The notes under the pieces: model-generated
What the model was told of the DNA's origin: nothing
What the model saw: the letters and a program-made list of their open reading frames with translations, nothing else
The model's database searches: none
Source of the DNA: Anaerolineaceae bacterium UBA4890
GTDB taxonomy: Bacteria; Chloroflexota; Anaerolineae; Anaerolineales; Anaerolineaceae
Direction of reading: 5' to 3'
DNA length: 17,954 nucleotides
Assembly: GCA_002399085.1 (NCBI GenBank)
Contig: DHCY01000035.1
Coordinates: forward strand, 43,325-61,278
Translations under genes and position numbers: made by a program
In this document: piece after piece, positions 8,056 to 15,259 of the stretch
Layout: each line of letters begins with the position of its first letter
Numbering within the stretch: the stretch's first letter is position 1

Positions 8056-8706
8056 ATGAAGAAATCTGCAATAATCCTGTGTGTTCTCGTCTTGCTGGGG
8101 CTGGCGTTGGCTGGCTGTCAGCGGTCGGCATCCAAAGCGCCGGAGATTACACCCGAATTTATGGAACAAGTGGGCACGCTTTTGCCTGTTGATCAACAAA
8201 TTTTCAACGCCACCATGACCGCCCAGGCGATCATTGAGGAATTCAACATGCCCACCCAGATGGTGCCAAACGCCCAGGGAACGCCGGTAGCTATCACCCA
8301 AATGCCCCCCACTCCGGTGCCTTCGCCGACCCCGACCAATGCTCCCACCCCCACCCTGCAAGCGCTCACGCGCCCACAAAGCTGGGCTGTGCAGGGCGGA
8401 GAGACCATCTATTGCCTCTCAAGGCGCTTCGATGTTGACCCGGGCGATATGCTGGCGATCAATAACCTATACGCAGGCAGCATGCTGCATATCGGTGATG
8501 TGCTGCTCATCCCCCAGACCGGCTCCTGGCCTGGCGGTGACCGCCAGATCTTGGCTCACCCCGATACCTGGAATGTGACCCCCGGCGAAACGGTTTATGA
8601 AATCGCCTGCGCTTACGGCGATGTTTGGCCCGAGCATATCATCCAGGCGAACGGCTTGTCAGAGCCTTATGACATCAGCGGAATGCAAACACTTCAGATT
8701 CCCTGA
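8056..8706 (+). CDS. Lipoprotein with two LysM domains
   Basis: This is probably a surface-anchored glycan-binding protein. A basic N-terminus (MKK) and hydrophobic stretch end in LALAGC, so lipidation at C21 is expected. Residues ~22-82 show no domain I recognise. A Pro/Thr-rich linker spans about 84-100 (TPVPSPTPTNAPTPT). LysM 1 spans about 110-153 (GGETIYCLSRRFDV through HIGDVLLIP), and LysM 2 spans about 172-216 (WNVTPGETVYEIACAYG to the end). Each LysM has one cysteine at the same place in its first helix (C120, C184). AGGAGA at 8045-8050 fixes the start. No catalytic domain is present, so a role in binding peptidoglycan or another GlcNAc-containing polymer is likely. The Nudix gene follows after a hairpin and may be partly cotranscribed. 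Confidence 0.88.
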   Translation: MKKSAIILCVLVLLGLALAGCQRSASKAPEITPEFMEQVGTLLPVDQQIFNATMTAQAIIEEFNMPTQMVPNAQGTPVAITQMPPTPVPSPTPTNAPTPTLQALTRPQSWAVQGGETIYCLSRRFDVDPGDMLAINNLYAGSMLHIGDVLLIPQTGSWPGGDRQILAHPDTWNVTPGETVYEIACAYGDVWPEHIIQANGLSEPYDISGMQTLQIP

Positions 8707-8727
8707 TCAAAAGCAAGTTAGAATTGC

Positions 8728-8753
8728 AGGAGGCGCAAGCCTCCTCAGTTTTT
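8728..8753 (+). terminator. Short terminator/attenuator hairpin between the lipoprotein and Nudix genes
   Basis: AGGAGGC and GCCTCCT form a 7-bp stem around a GCAA (GNRA) tetraloop. CAG and five T follow, and the Shine-Dalgarno of the next gene (AAGGAG, 8754-8759) starts immediately after. It could end most transcripts from the lipoprotein gene while letting some continue into the Nudix gene. Confidence 0.6.
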
Positions 8754-8765
8754 AAGGAGTGGAAA

Positions 8766-9323
8766 ATGGAAGATACCAAGATCATCAGCAGAGAGCAATA
8801 TTATGAAGGTCACGTCTTCAATGTCGAAAAAGTGCATGTGCGCTTACCTGACAACCGGGAACGAGATTACGATCTTGTCGAGCATGCCGACGCGGTCACG
8901 ATTTTGCCGATTGATGATGAGGGCATGGTCTATTTTGTGCGCCAGTTTCGGGTGGGGGCGGAAAAGGAACTGCTCGAGCTTCCTGCCGGTGTGATGGATG
9001 AAGGAGAACAACCGCTTGAGAGCGCCCACCGCGAATTGCAGGAGGAAATCGGCAGAGATGCCTCCCAGATGGAACGGATTGGCGGATTCTACATGGCACC
9101 TGGCTACTCCAATGAATATATGCACGTCTATTTTGCTACCCACCTGAGGGAGCACGCCCTGGAGCAGGATGAGGATGAATTCCTGAGCCTGGTTAAAGTA
9201 GATGTTCGTAAAGTATTTGCCATGATCCGTTCAGGCGAGATCGAAGATGGAAAAACGATCTCCGCGTTTATGCTGGCAATGCCCATGCTCAACGAACTGT
9301 TGATGGCAAGCAATGGCTTTTGA
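8766..9323 (+). CDS. Nudix hydrolase, ADP-ribose pyrophosphatase (NudF-like)
   Basis: Nudix enzymes of this group cleave ADP-ribose or related nucleoside diphosphate sugars to AMP and a sugar phosphate. The complete Nudix box lies at residues 75-96: G75, E81, then R89-E-L-x-E93-E94-x-G96, fitting Gx5Ex7REUxEExGU. Before the box are VRQFRVG and ELPAG, typical of the ADP-ribose pyrophosphatase branch, where the N-terminal strands help form a dimer. A TMAPGYSNEY-like loop (FYMAPGYSNEY) after the box is also characteristic of that branch. The start at 8766 is set by AAGGAG at 8754-8759. An in-frame ATG at 8724 lies at the foot of the hairpin, has no ribosome site and is rejected. Length is 185 residues, normal for the family. 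Exact substrate cannot be fixed from sequence. Confidence 0.92.
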   Translation: MEDTKIISREQYYEGHVFNVEKVHVRLPDNRERDYDLVEHADAVTILPIDDEGMVYFVRQFRVGAEKELLELPAGVMDEGEQPLESAHRELQEEIGRDASQMERIGGFYMAPGYSNEYMHVYFATHLREHALEQDEDEFLSLVKVDVRKVFAMIRSGEIEDGKTISAFMLAMPMLNELLMASNGF

Positions 9324-9356
9324 GATTTGTTGTCATTCAAACAGCCCCCGAAACTC

Positions 9357-9385
9357 TTGCCAAATCAAATAGGCTCAGTTATAAT
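9357..9385 (+). promoter_or_regulatory. Sigma-70 promoter of the tRNA-Val gene
   Basis: TTGCCA (9357-9362) and a perfect TATAAT (9380-9385) are separated by 17 bp. Initiation would fall near 9392, just ahead of the tRNA at 9397, so the 5' leader removed by RNase P would be only about 5 nt. Confidence 0.85.
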
Positions 9386-9396
9386 GCTGTTTCCTT

Positions 9397-9470
9397 GGGC
9401 GGTTAGCTCAGTTGGTTAGAGCGTTGCGTTGACATCGCAAAGGTCGTAGGTTCGAGTCCTATACCACCCA
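9397..9470 (+). tRNA. tRNA-Val (anticodon GAC)
   Basis: A full cloverleaf can be drawn. The acceptor is GGGCGGT with ACCACCC, the D-stem GCTC/GAGC, and the anticodon stem TTGCG/CGCAA with loop TTGACAT. The anticodon GAC is at 9431-9433. The T-arm is GTAGG-TTCGAGT-CCTAT and the discriminator is A at 9470. CCA is not encoded. The acceptor stem has one C-A mismatch (9400 with 9466, positions 4:69). It has its own promoter and terminator and is a single-gene unit. Confidence 0.95.
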
Positions 9471-9471
9471 C

Positions 9472-9502
9472 AAAAACATCCTTCAAAAGAGGATGTTTTT
9501 TT
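9472..9502 (+). terminator. Rho-independent terminator of tRNA-Val
   Basis: AAAAACATCCT (9472-9482) pairs with AGGATGTTTTT (9490-9500), an 11-bp stem with a 7-nt loop. The stem leads into a run of seven T (9496-9502). It starts two bases after the tRNA. Confidence 0.93.
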
Positions 9503-9559
9503 GTCAATATTTTTTAAATACCAATTTAAGAATATATTCACAATTATTGAAAAAACACC

Positions 9560-9588
9560 TTGACACCATTTTTTCCAGATGGTAATAT
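9560..9588 (+). promoter_or_regulatory. Promoter of the ABC transporter operon with an internal operator-like palindrome
   Basis: A perfect TTGACA (9560-9565) and TAATAT (9583-9588) are separated by 17 bp. The spacer region carries an inverted repeat, ACCAT (9565-9569) and ATGGT (9579-9583), so a repressor bound there would sit between the -35 and -10 boxes. No regulator gene is adjacent. Confidence 0.82.
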
Positions 9589-9593
9589 CAAAA

Positions 9594-9731
9594 TGAGCAG
9601 CTAATCGGTAAGCTTGCCTCTGTCTCTTGGAACATACCAAACTGGTACTGTGGAGAGCTACCAAAGTATTTTCCAAAAATTCATTTCAAAAAAATCGCAA
9701 ATCTCTTTTAACAATTATTCAAGGAGTAAAA
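9594..9731 (+). promoter_or_regulatory. Leader of the ABC operon, possibly structured
   Basis: The distance from the expected start of transcription to the first gene is about 138 nt. CTTGG (9626-9630) can pair with CCAA (9637-9640) or with CCAA at 9661-9664. TGGTA (9643-9647) can pair with TACCA (9659-9663). These are mutually competing hairpins. I recognise no known riboswitch class. The 3' half is AT-rich and unstructured up to the ribosome site AAGGAG (9721-9726). Confidence 0.35.
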
Positions 9732-10931
9732 ATGAAAAGAAAGAAGCTTTTCGCTCAACTAGTGTTGTTGATCATGTGCTTCGTGTTGGTTTTTTCAGCG
9801 GCTGCCTGCCGTACGGCAGAACCCGCCCCGGAAGCTGAGGAGGAGGACGTTCCAGCTGAGGTAGTGCCCGTCACGAAGGATTACAAGATCGGAATCATGA
9901 CAGGAACTGTCTCTCAGGGTGAAGAAGAATACCAAGAAGCCATCAATCAGATTGCCAAGTATGGCGATATGATCGTGCACGCCACCTACCCCGATAACTT
10001 CTCTACCGAAACCGAGACCACCATCTCGCAGGTAGTGCAGATGGCATCTGACCCCGAAGTGAAGGCGATTGTGTTTGTGCAGGCGATCCCTGGCGCAGCC
10101 GCCGCCATCGAGAAGGTCCGCGAGACCCGACCTGACATGCTGTTTGTGGCTGGTGTGCCCGCCGAAGATCCCCCCATCATCGCTGGCAAAGCCGATATCG
10201 TCATGCAGGTGGATGAAATCTCCATGGGGCGCACCATCCCCGAGTTGGCAGCCGCTATGGGCGCCAAGACCTTCATTCACTACTCATTCCCACGGCATCT
10301 GTCTTACGCGACCATTGCCCGTCGGCTTGAGATCATGAAGGAAACCTGTGCTGAACTGGGCATCGAGCTGGTGGAAGTGAACGCGCCAGACCCGACCGGC
10401 GATGCCGGTGTCTCAGGTGCACAGCAATTTATTACCGAGGACGTGCCACGGCAAATCGCCACCTACGGCAAAGACACAGCCTTCTTCTCCACGAACTGTG
10501 CCATGCAGGAACCTCTGATCCGCACCATTTGGGAAAATGGCGCCATCTACCCGCAGCAATGCTGCCCAAGCCCTTATCATGGGTACCCGGCTGGTTTGAA
10601 CATCGACGTCAAGGGTCATGAAGGTGATGTGCAGTATATGCTCGATCAGATCGCTATCAAACTCAAGGAAAAAGGACAGGAAGGCAGAATGTCAACCTGG
10701 GGTGTGCCGATCAATATGCTCATGATCGATGCTGGTGTGCGCTACGCCATCAAATTCGCGGAAGGGGAAGTCACCAACCCGAGCGATGTGCAAGCCTTTA
10801 TCGACACGCTGAACGAAGCATCCGCCGCGCGCGGTTTGGGCGACCTGACTGTGACATCCTATAACGAGGATGGCGTCGACCTGCCAAACTTCCTGATGCT
10901 GCTGGCTCCATTCTACGATTTTTCAAAGTAG
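9732..10931 (+). CDS. ABC transporter substrate-binding lipoprotein, DUF3798-like
   Basis: This is the extracytoplasmic binder of the import system encoded by the next three genes. A basic N-terminus and hydrophobic segment end in FSAAAC, so lipidation at C26 is expected; an acidic Glu/Pro/Ala-rich linker runs to about residue 45. The mature domain starts DYKIGIMTGTVSQGEEEY and has alternating strands and helices typical of type I periplasmic-binding folds. Segments such as TYPDNFSTETETTISQ, DPEVKAIVF, IEKVRETRPDMLF and SFPRHLSYATIARR match my memory of DUF3798 (PF12683), a family of unknown ligand, better than the BMP or ribose-binding families. That assignment is from memory. AAGGAG (9721-9726) sets the start and gives 399 residues. 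The gene is first in the operon, behind a strong promoter, and is followed by a hairpin, so it is probably the most abundant product. Confidence 0.8.
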   Translation: MKRKKLFAQLVLLIMCFVLVFSAAACRTAEPAPEAEEEDVPAEVVPVTKDYKIGIMTGTVSQGEEEYQEAINQIAKYGDMIVHATYPDNFSTETETTISQVVQMASDPEVKAIVFVQAIPGAAAAIEKVRETRPDMLFVAGVPAEDPPIIAGKADIVMQVDEISMGRTIPELAAAMGAKTFIHYSFPRHLSYATIARRLEIMKETCAELGIELVEVNAPDPTGDAGVSGAQQFITEDVPRQIATYGKDTAFFSTNCAMQEPLIRTIWENGAIYPQQCCPSPYHGYPAGLNIDVKGHEGDVQYMLDQIAIKLKEKGQEGRMSTWGVPINMLMIDAGVRYAIKFAEGEVTNPSDVQAFIDTLNEASAARGLGDLTVTSYNEDGVDLPNFLMLLAPFYDFSK

Positions 10932-10964
10932 ATGCCTTTAACCACCAACTAAACTCCACAGAAT

Positions 10965-10990
10965 GCCGGCTTGTTTCCAAGCAAGCCGGC
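10965..10990 (+). terminator. Intra-operon hairpin after the substrate-binding gene
   Basis: GCCGGCTTG and CAAGCCGGC form a perfect 9-bp GC-rich stem with an 8-nt loop. It is followed only by TCTTCTTAAT, a poor T-run. Such structures after a binding-protein gene commonly act as partial terminators or protect the upstream mRNA end, giving more binder than membrane components. Confidence 0.6.
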
Positions 10991-11025
10991 TCTTCTTAAT
11001 GAAGATCTAAGAAGGAGGTGCGGTA

Positions 11026-12627
11026 TTGGACAACCAATACTTATTATCAATGAGTAATATTACCAAGGAATATTACGGCAATCGTGTTCTAAAAAACGTG
11101 AACCTTAATGTAAAGCCGGGTGAAATCCACGCCCTGGTTGGAGAAAACGGCGCAGGCAAATCCACTTTGATGAACATTCTTTTTGGGATGCCCGTGATTT
11201 TTTCTACAGGAGGTTTCGAAGGGCAAATCTACCTTGGTGGTGAGCCAACCACAATTGACAGCCCTCACACCGCCATGGACCGAGGTATCGGCATGGTGCA
11301 CCAGGAATTTATGCTGATCCCAGAATTTACAGTGACAGAAAATATCAAGCTGGGTCGCGAAATTGGCGAACACAACGCGCTTAGCAAAATTTTTGGACCC
11401 CTGCTGGACAAAATGAACTGGAAACAAATGTCCAGCGATGCCCGTAAAGCGCTCGACAGTATTGGCATGATGAATATTGAAGAGTATGCCAAAGTAGCCG
11501 GGATGCCAATTGGCTATAAACAATTTGTCGAAATCGCCCGCGAAATTGACAAAACTGGCATCAAACTGCTCGTTTTTGATGAACCAACCGCGGTCTTGAC
11601 TGAAAGTGAAGCTGACCGTTTGCTTGAGATTATGCGCATTATCGCCAATAAGGGCATCGCAATTATCTTCATCACCCACCGCCTGACCGAAGTGATGGCT
11701 GTTGCCGACAGCATGACCATTTTGCGAGATGGTGAATTTGTGGCAAGGAAGGAAGTTGGGGAAACTTCTTTGGCAGAAATGGCTGAACTGATGATCGGCA
11801 GGCAGGTTGAAAAACTGGTGGATGATGATTTGCTGGGTGAGCGAAAGTTGTTTGACGACAGAATTGCGCTGGAATTCAAGGATTATTACGTTGATATGCC
11901 TGGTGAGCGCGTGAGGGGCATGGATGTCAAGATCCGGACAGGTGAAATTTTTGGCTTCGGGGGTCTGGCGGGTCAGGGCAAAATCGGCATTGCCAACGGG
12001 ATTATGGGTCTTTATGACACGGAGGGCGAGGTAATTGCCTTTGGGAAAACGCTCGATTTGTCAAAATTGGGTGAAGCCCTGCGCAATGGGCTTGCCTTTG
12101 TGTCCGAAGACCGGCGTGGCGTTGGGCTGCTGCTGGGAGAATCGATTGAACGGAATATCATCTTTTCGGCAATGCAGATCAATGATCAATTCCTGAGACG
12201 CATCGGACCGATGAAAATATTAGATAAAGCAAACGCAGATAAACACGCCAAAAATATGATCAGACTGCTCGACATCCGCTGCACCGGTCCCTCACAGGTG
12301 GTCGGCAGCCTCTCGGGTGGGAATCAACAAAAGGTCTGCCTGGCAAGAGCCTTGACGATGGTGCCCAAAATTTTGATTGTCTCTGAGCCAACCCGCGGCA
12401 TTGACATCGGTGCCAAGAAACTGGTTTTGGAGTATCTGACCAAAATTAACCGGGAACTGGGGACAACGATTGTGATGATCAGTTCAGAACTGGTTGAACT
12501 GCGCTCGTTGTGCGATCGAATTGCCATCGTTTCGGAAGGCAAGGTCTTCGCGATTATGAAACCGGACGACCCGGATGCGGCATATGGTTTGGCGATGGCA
12601 GGTGTCAGGGAGGAGGTGGCTTCATGA
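11026..12627 (+). CDS. ABC transporter ATP-binding protein with two ATPase domains (RbsA/BMP type)
   Basis: This is the energising subunit of the importer. It has two fused nucleotide-binding domains in 533 residues. Domain 1 has Walker A GENGAGKST (39-47), a Q-loop in MVHQEF, Walker B VFDEPT (D185, E186) and the switch His in THR (H218). Its signature is degenerate: IGYKQ at about 162-166 replaces LSGGQ. Domain 2 has an altered Walker A, GLAGQGKIG (K319, with Ile instead of Ser/Thr), a good signature LSGGNQQ (429-435), and Walker B IVSEPTRGID with S453 in the usual Asp place and E454 retained. This asymmetry fits one consensus and one degenerate site. The start is a TTG chosen for the near-perfect AAGGAGGTG at 11012-11020; an ATG at 11050 lacks such a site. 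The 3' end overlaps the next gene by 4 nt. Confidence 0.93.
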   Translation: MDNQYLLSMSNITKEYYGNRVLKNVNLNVKPGEIHALVGENGAGKSTLMNILFGMPVIFSTGGFEGQIYLGGEPTTIDSPHTAMDRGIGMVHQEFMLIPEFTVTENIKLGREIGEHNALSKIFGPLLDKMNWKQMSSDARKALDSIGMMNIEEYAKVAGMPIGYKQFVEIAREIDKTGIKLLVFDEPTAVLTESEADRLLEIMRIIANKGIAIIFITHRLTEVMAVADSMTILRDGEFVARKEVGETSLAEMAELMIGRQVEKLVDDDLLGERKLFDDRIALEFKDYYVDMPGERVRGMDVKIRTGEIFGFGGLAGQGKIGIANGIMGLYDTEGEVIAFGKTLDLSKLGEALRNGLAFVSEDRRGVGLLLGESIERNIIFSAMQINDQFLRRIGPMKILDKANADKHAKNMIRLLDIRCTGPSQVVGSLSGGNQQKVCLARALTMVPKILIVSEPTRGIDIGAKKLVLEYLTKINRELGTTIVMISSELVELRSLCDRIAIVSEGKVFAIMKPDDPDAAYGLAMAGVREEVAS

Positions 12628-13739
12628 AAACCTTGAAGACTCTCTATGAGAACATTGGATTGCCAAGATTAATCATCGCCTTGTTTTTCATTTTGCTGAT
12701 CGTCGCGTCGATTATGTTGGGTTTTTCGCCAGCTGCCTTGTTTAGTGATGTGGTCAGACGCTGGCTGATGTATGGCACGCTGGTACTTGCTATGGTGCCC
12801 GGCATCCAAAGCGGCATTGGGCTCAATTTTGGCATCTCTTTGGGCATCTCTTCGGGGTTGTTGGGCGCGGTTTTGGCAATGGAATTTGCCTTTGTGCAAG
12901 ACTGGAATGCGCTCTACGGTGCAGGTTCGCCCTGGATGACCCTGGGGTTGGCACTGCTTTTGGGAGTGATTTTCGCAGCAATTGTGGGCACCCTCTATGG
13001 CATGCTGCTGAACCGGGTCAAGGGCTCTGAAATGACCGTTTCGACTTATGTCGGTTTTTCAATTATTGCCTTCATGAACATTGTCTGGCTTTCCTTGTCA
13101 TTCAAGAACGGTGAGTTGAGCTGGCCTCTGCAAGGGCAAGGCTTGCGCAACACCGCCAGCCTTTCGGGCAGTTTTGGCGGTTTGTTGAGCAACCCGGATG
13201 TGGTTCAGTCGACCCAACCTGAATGGCTGCACTGGTTGGCATTTAAGGTTGGCGATTTCACTGTTCCCCTTGGGCTGATCCTGGTTTTCGGCTTTTTGTG
13301 TTTTTTGGTCTGGCTCTTTTTTAGGAGCAAAATGGGCATTGCCATGAGCGGTGCCGGTGAGAACCAGTTGTTCACCACCTCGAGCGGAATCAATGTTGAC
13401 CGAAAGCGTATTCAAGGTACCGCGATTTCGACAGTGCTTGGTGCGGTCGGCATCATCCTCTACGCCCAGACCTATGGCTTTTTGCAGCTATACAACGCGC
13501 CTCTGATGATGGGGTTTGCCAGTGTCGCCTCGATTCTTATTGGTGGCGCGACCATCAGGAGAGCCAAAATTTCGCACGTGCTGATCGGGACGCTACTTTT
13601 CCAGGGTATTCTGGTGACTGCCTTGCCGGTGGTCAACGAAGTGGTCGAAATTGGCACATTGCCTGAAGTATTGAGGATCATCATTTCGAATGGCATCATT
13701 CTCTACGCCTTATCCAAGACGAAAGGAGAAAACCAATGA
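12624..13739 (+). CDS. ABC transporter permease 1 (BPD_transp_2 family)
   Basis: This membrane subunit belongs to the family of ribose, nucleoside and branched-chain amino acid permeases. It is 371 residues and mostly hydrophobic, with about eight to ten likely membrane segments starting at LIIALFFILLIVASIML. Family-like features are the glycine-rich GLNFGISLGISSGLLGAVLA and the cytoplasmic segment MGIAMSGAGENQLFTTSSGINVDRKRIQ, the expected contact with the ATPase. The start is set by AGGAGGTG at 12611-12618 and makes an ATGA overlap with the ATPase stop, so translation is likely coupled. Residues ~155-205 form a hydrophilic loop after KNGELSWPLQG. It is the shorter of two permeases, which presumably pair as a heterodimer. 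Confidence 0.9.
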   Translation: MKTLKTLYENIGLPRLIIALFFILLIVASIMLGFSPAALFSDVVRRWLMYGTLVLAMVPGIQSGIGLNFGISLGISSGLLGAVLAMEFAFVQDWNALYGAGSPWMTLGLALLLGVIFAAIVGTLYGMLLNRVKGSEMTVSTYVGFSIIAFMNIVWLSLSFKNGELSWPLQGQGLRNTASLSGSFGGLLSNPDVVQSTQPEWLHWLAFKVGDFTVPLGLILVFGFLCFLVWLFFRSKMGIAMSGAGENQLFTTSSGINVDRKRIQGTAISTVLGAVGIILYAQTYGFLQLYNAPLMMGFASVASILIGGATIRRAKISHVLIGTLLFQGILVTALPVVNEVVEIGTLPEVLRIIISNGIILYALSKTKGENQ

Positions 13740-15232
13740 AGCAAAAAACGAACGTCTTGAATAAGCTTGGTTCATTCCTCTTTGATAATAAAGTGATGAT
13801 CGCTTTCGCGATCATATGTTTGGCTGCCATTGTGCTTTCAGGTAGTCCGATGACCTTTATCGTGGACGGCGTGTTTACGCGTATCACGCGCAATACGTTT
13901 ACCGTGCTGGCTTTAATCATTCCTGTTGTTGCTGGTCTGGGATTGAACTTTGGCATCGTCATCGGCGCAATTGCCGCCCAGATTGCTGTTTTCACGGTGG
14001 TCTACTTTGGATTTGAGGGGTTTAGCGGAATTTTGCTAACGGTGCTGATCGCTACGCCGCTGGCGGTTTTGTTTGGCTACCTGGTTGGCAAACTGTTCAA
14101 CCGCATGAAAGGTGCCGAAATGATCGCCGGGTTGATATTGGGCTACTTTGCAGATGGTCTTTACCAGCTTTTGTTCCTGGTGGTCATTGGCGGCATCATC
14201 CCCGTGAACAACCCCACACTGATTATTTCGGGTGGAGTCGGGGTAAAGAACACCATCGATCTGACCGGGAATCTGAAATATGCGATCGACTCTGTACGCA
14301 TGGTCGATATTGTTACCGTGTTTTTCTATGCTGTTTTGGCGATCACGGTGATCAAAGGGATTTTGCACCTGGCAAAGAAGTACAAGCTCAACAGAGGCGA
14401 TCTGACCTTGTTTGTGGTGAGCGCACTCATCTTTGGCATTTCGTATATTCCAGCAGTTGAGAGATTCCTTTCGACTGACCGGCTGGTGCTGCTGGATGCC
14501 TTTACGGCGGTTTTGATTGTTTTGGCGATCTTCCAGATCTTCAAAATTATCAAGTCGATTGGCGACAAAGAACCCGCTTCTGCATTAAAAAAGCCAATTC
14601 TCTTGCTGGTATTCTATGGGGCACTATTTGGGCTCACCTTTATCCCGGCAATAGAAGAGGTGATGTTATTCGTCAAGCTGCCGGTCTTACCGTTTCTGTT
14701 GATAGCTGGGCTAGCCTGGTTTAACCAAAAGATCCTCTCGACACGGCTGGGGCAAAACATGCGCACTGTTGGGCAGAGCCTGAGCGTAGCAAGCGCTTCG
14801 GGTATTAATGCAGACCAGACCCGTGTGCTTGCCATGATCATTTCAACTGTATTGGCGAGTTGGGGGCAGATCATCTTCCTGCAGAACATTGGAACATTTT
14901 CGACCTACGGCGCGCATACCCAAATCGCCCAGTTCGCGATTGCGGCACTGCTGGTAGGTGGGGCATCGGTTCAGAAAGCGACCAATAAGCAGGCGATTAT
15001 CGGCGTGATCCTGTTCCATACGCTCTTTATTGTCGCGCCGCAAGCCGGCAAAGAGCTGTTCAACAACGCCCAAATTGGCGAGTATTTCCGTGTGTTCGTC
15101 TCGTATGGTGTCATCGCGCTGTCGCTGGCAATGCACGCCTGGAAAAAGTTCCGCAAAGATTCGCCAGATGGAACTGGAGAAATCGCCGCCCTGTCGGGTG
15201 TAACTGCAAAAGAACCCGCGGATGGTGGTTAA
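13736..15232 (+). CDS. ABC transporter permease 2 with an inserted duplicated membrane segment
   Basis: This is the second membrane subunit of the importer. At 498 residues it is far longer than the 300-370 usual for BPD_transp_2 permeases. The N-terminal part resembles permease 1 (GLGLNFGIVIGAIAAQIAVF, NRMKGAEMIAGLILGYF). The C-terminal part contains LGQNMRTVGQSLSVASASGINADQTR, equivalent to the ATPase-contact loop of permease 1. Between them, about residues 215-330, is an extra hydrophobic block containing two similar halves: ALIFGISYIPAVERF near 230-244 and ALFGLTFIPAIEEV near 296-309, each followed by another hydrophobic stretch. The start makes an ATGA overlap with permease 1, with AGGAG 7 nt upstream. 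The C-terminal tail is hydrophilic. The gene is last in the operon, followed by a strong terminator. Confidence 0.9.
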   Translation: MKQKTNVLNKLGSFLFDNKVMIAFAIICLAAIVLSGSPMTFIVDGVFTRITRNTFTVLALIIPVVAGLGLNFGIVIGAIAAQIAVFTVVYFGFEGFSGILLTVLIATPLAVLFGYLVGKLFNRMKGAEMIAGLILGYFADGLYQLLFLVVIGGIIPVNNPTLIISGGVGVKNTIDLTGNLKYAIDSVRMVDIVTVFFYAVLAITVIKGILHLAKKYKLNRGDLTLFVVSALIFGISYIPAVERFLSTDRLVLLDAFTAVLIVLAIFQIFKIIKSIGDKEPASALKKPILLLVFYGALFGLTFIPAIEEVMLFVKLPVLPFLLIAGLAWFNQKILSTRLGQNMRTVGQSLSVASASGINADQTRVLAMIISTVLASWGQIIFLQNIGTFSTYGAHTQIAQFAIAALLVGGASVQKATNKQAIIGVILFHTLFIVAPQAGKELFNNAQIGEYFRVFVSYGVIALSLAMHAWKKFRKDSPDGTGEIAALSGVTAKEPADGG

Positions 15233-15259
15233 TTTGTGCTTTTGAAGTAAAGAGATAGA

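Noticed and set aside
9627..9731. In-frame upstream extension of the substrate-binding lipoprotein
   Set aside because: It would put about 35 residues before the signal peptide; the AAGGAG at 9721-9726 and lipoprotein signal begin at 9732.
9594..9731. Purine riboswitch in the ABC operon leader
   Set aside because: The conserved TATA...CCGTAAA-type purine aptamer core is absent; only competing short hairpins are visible.
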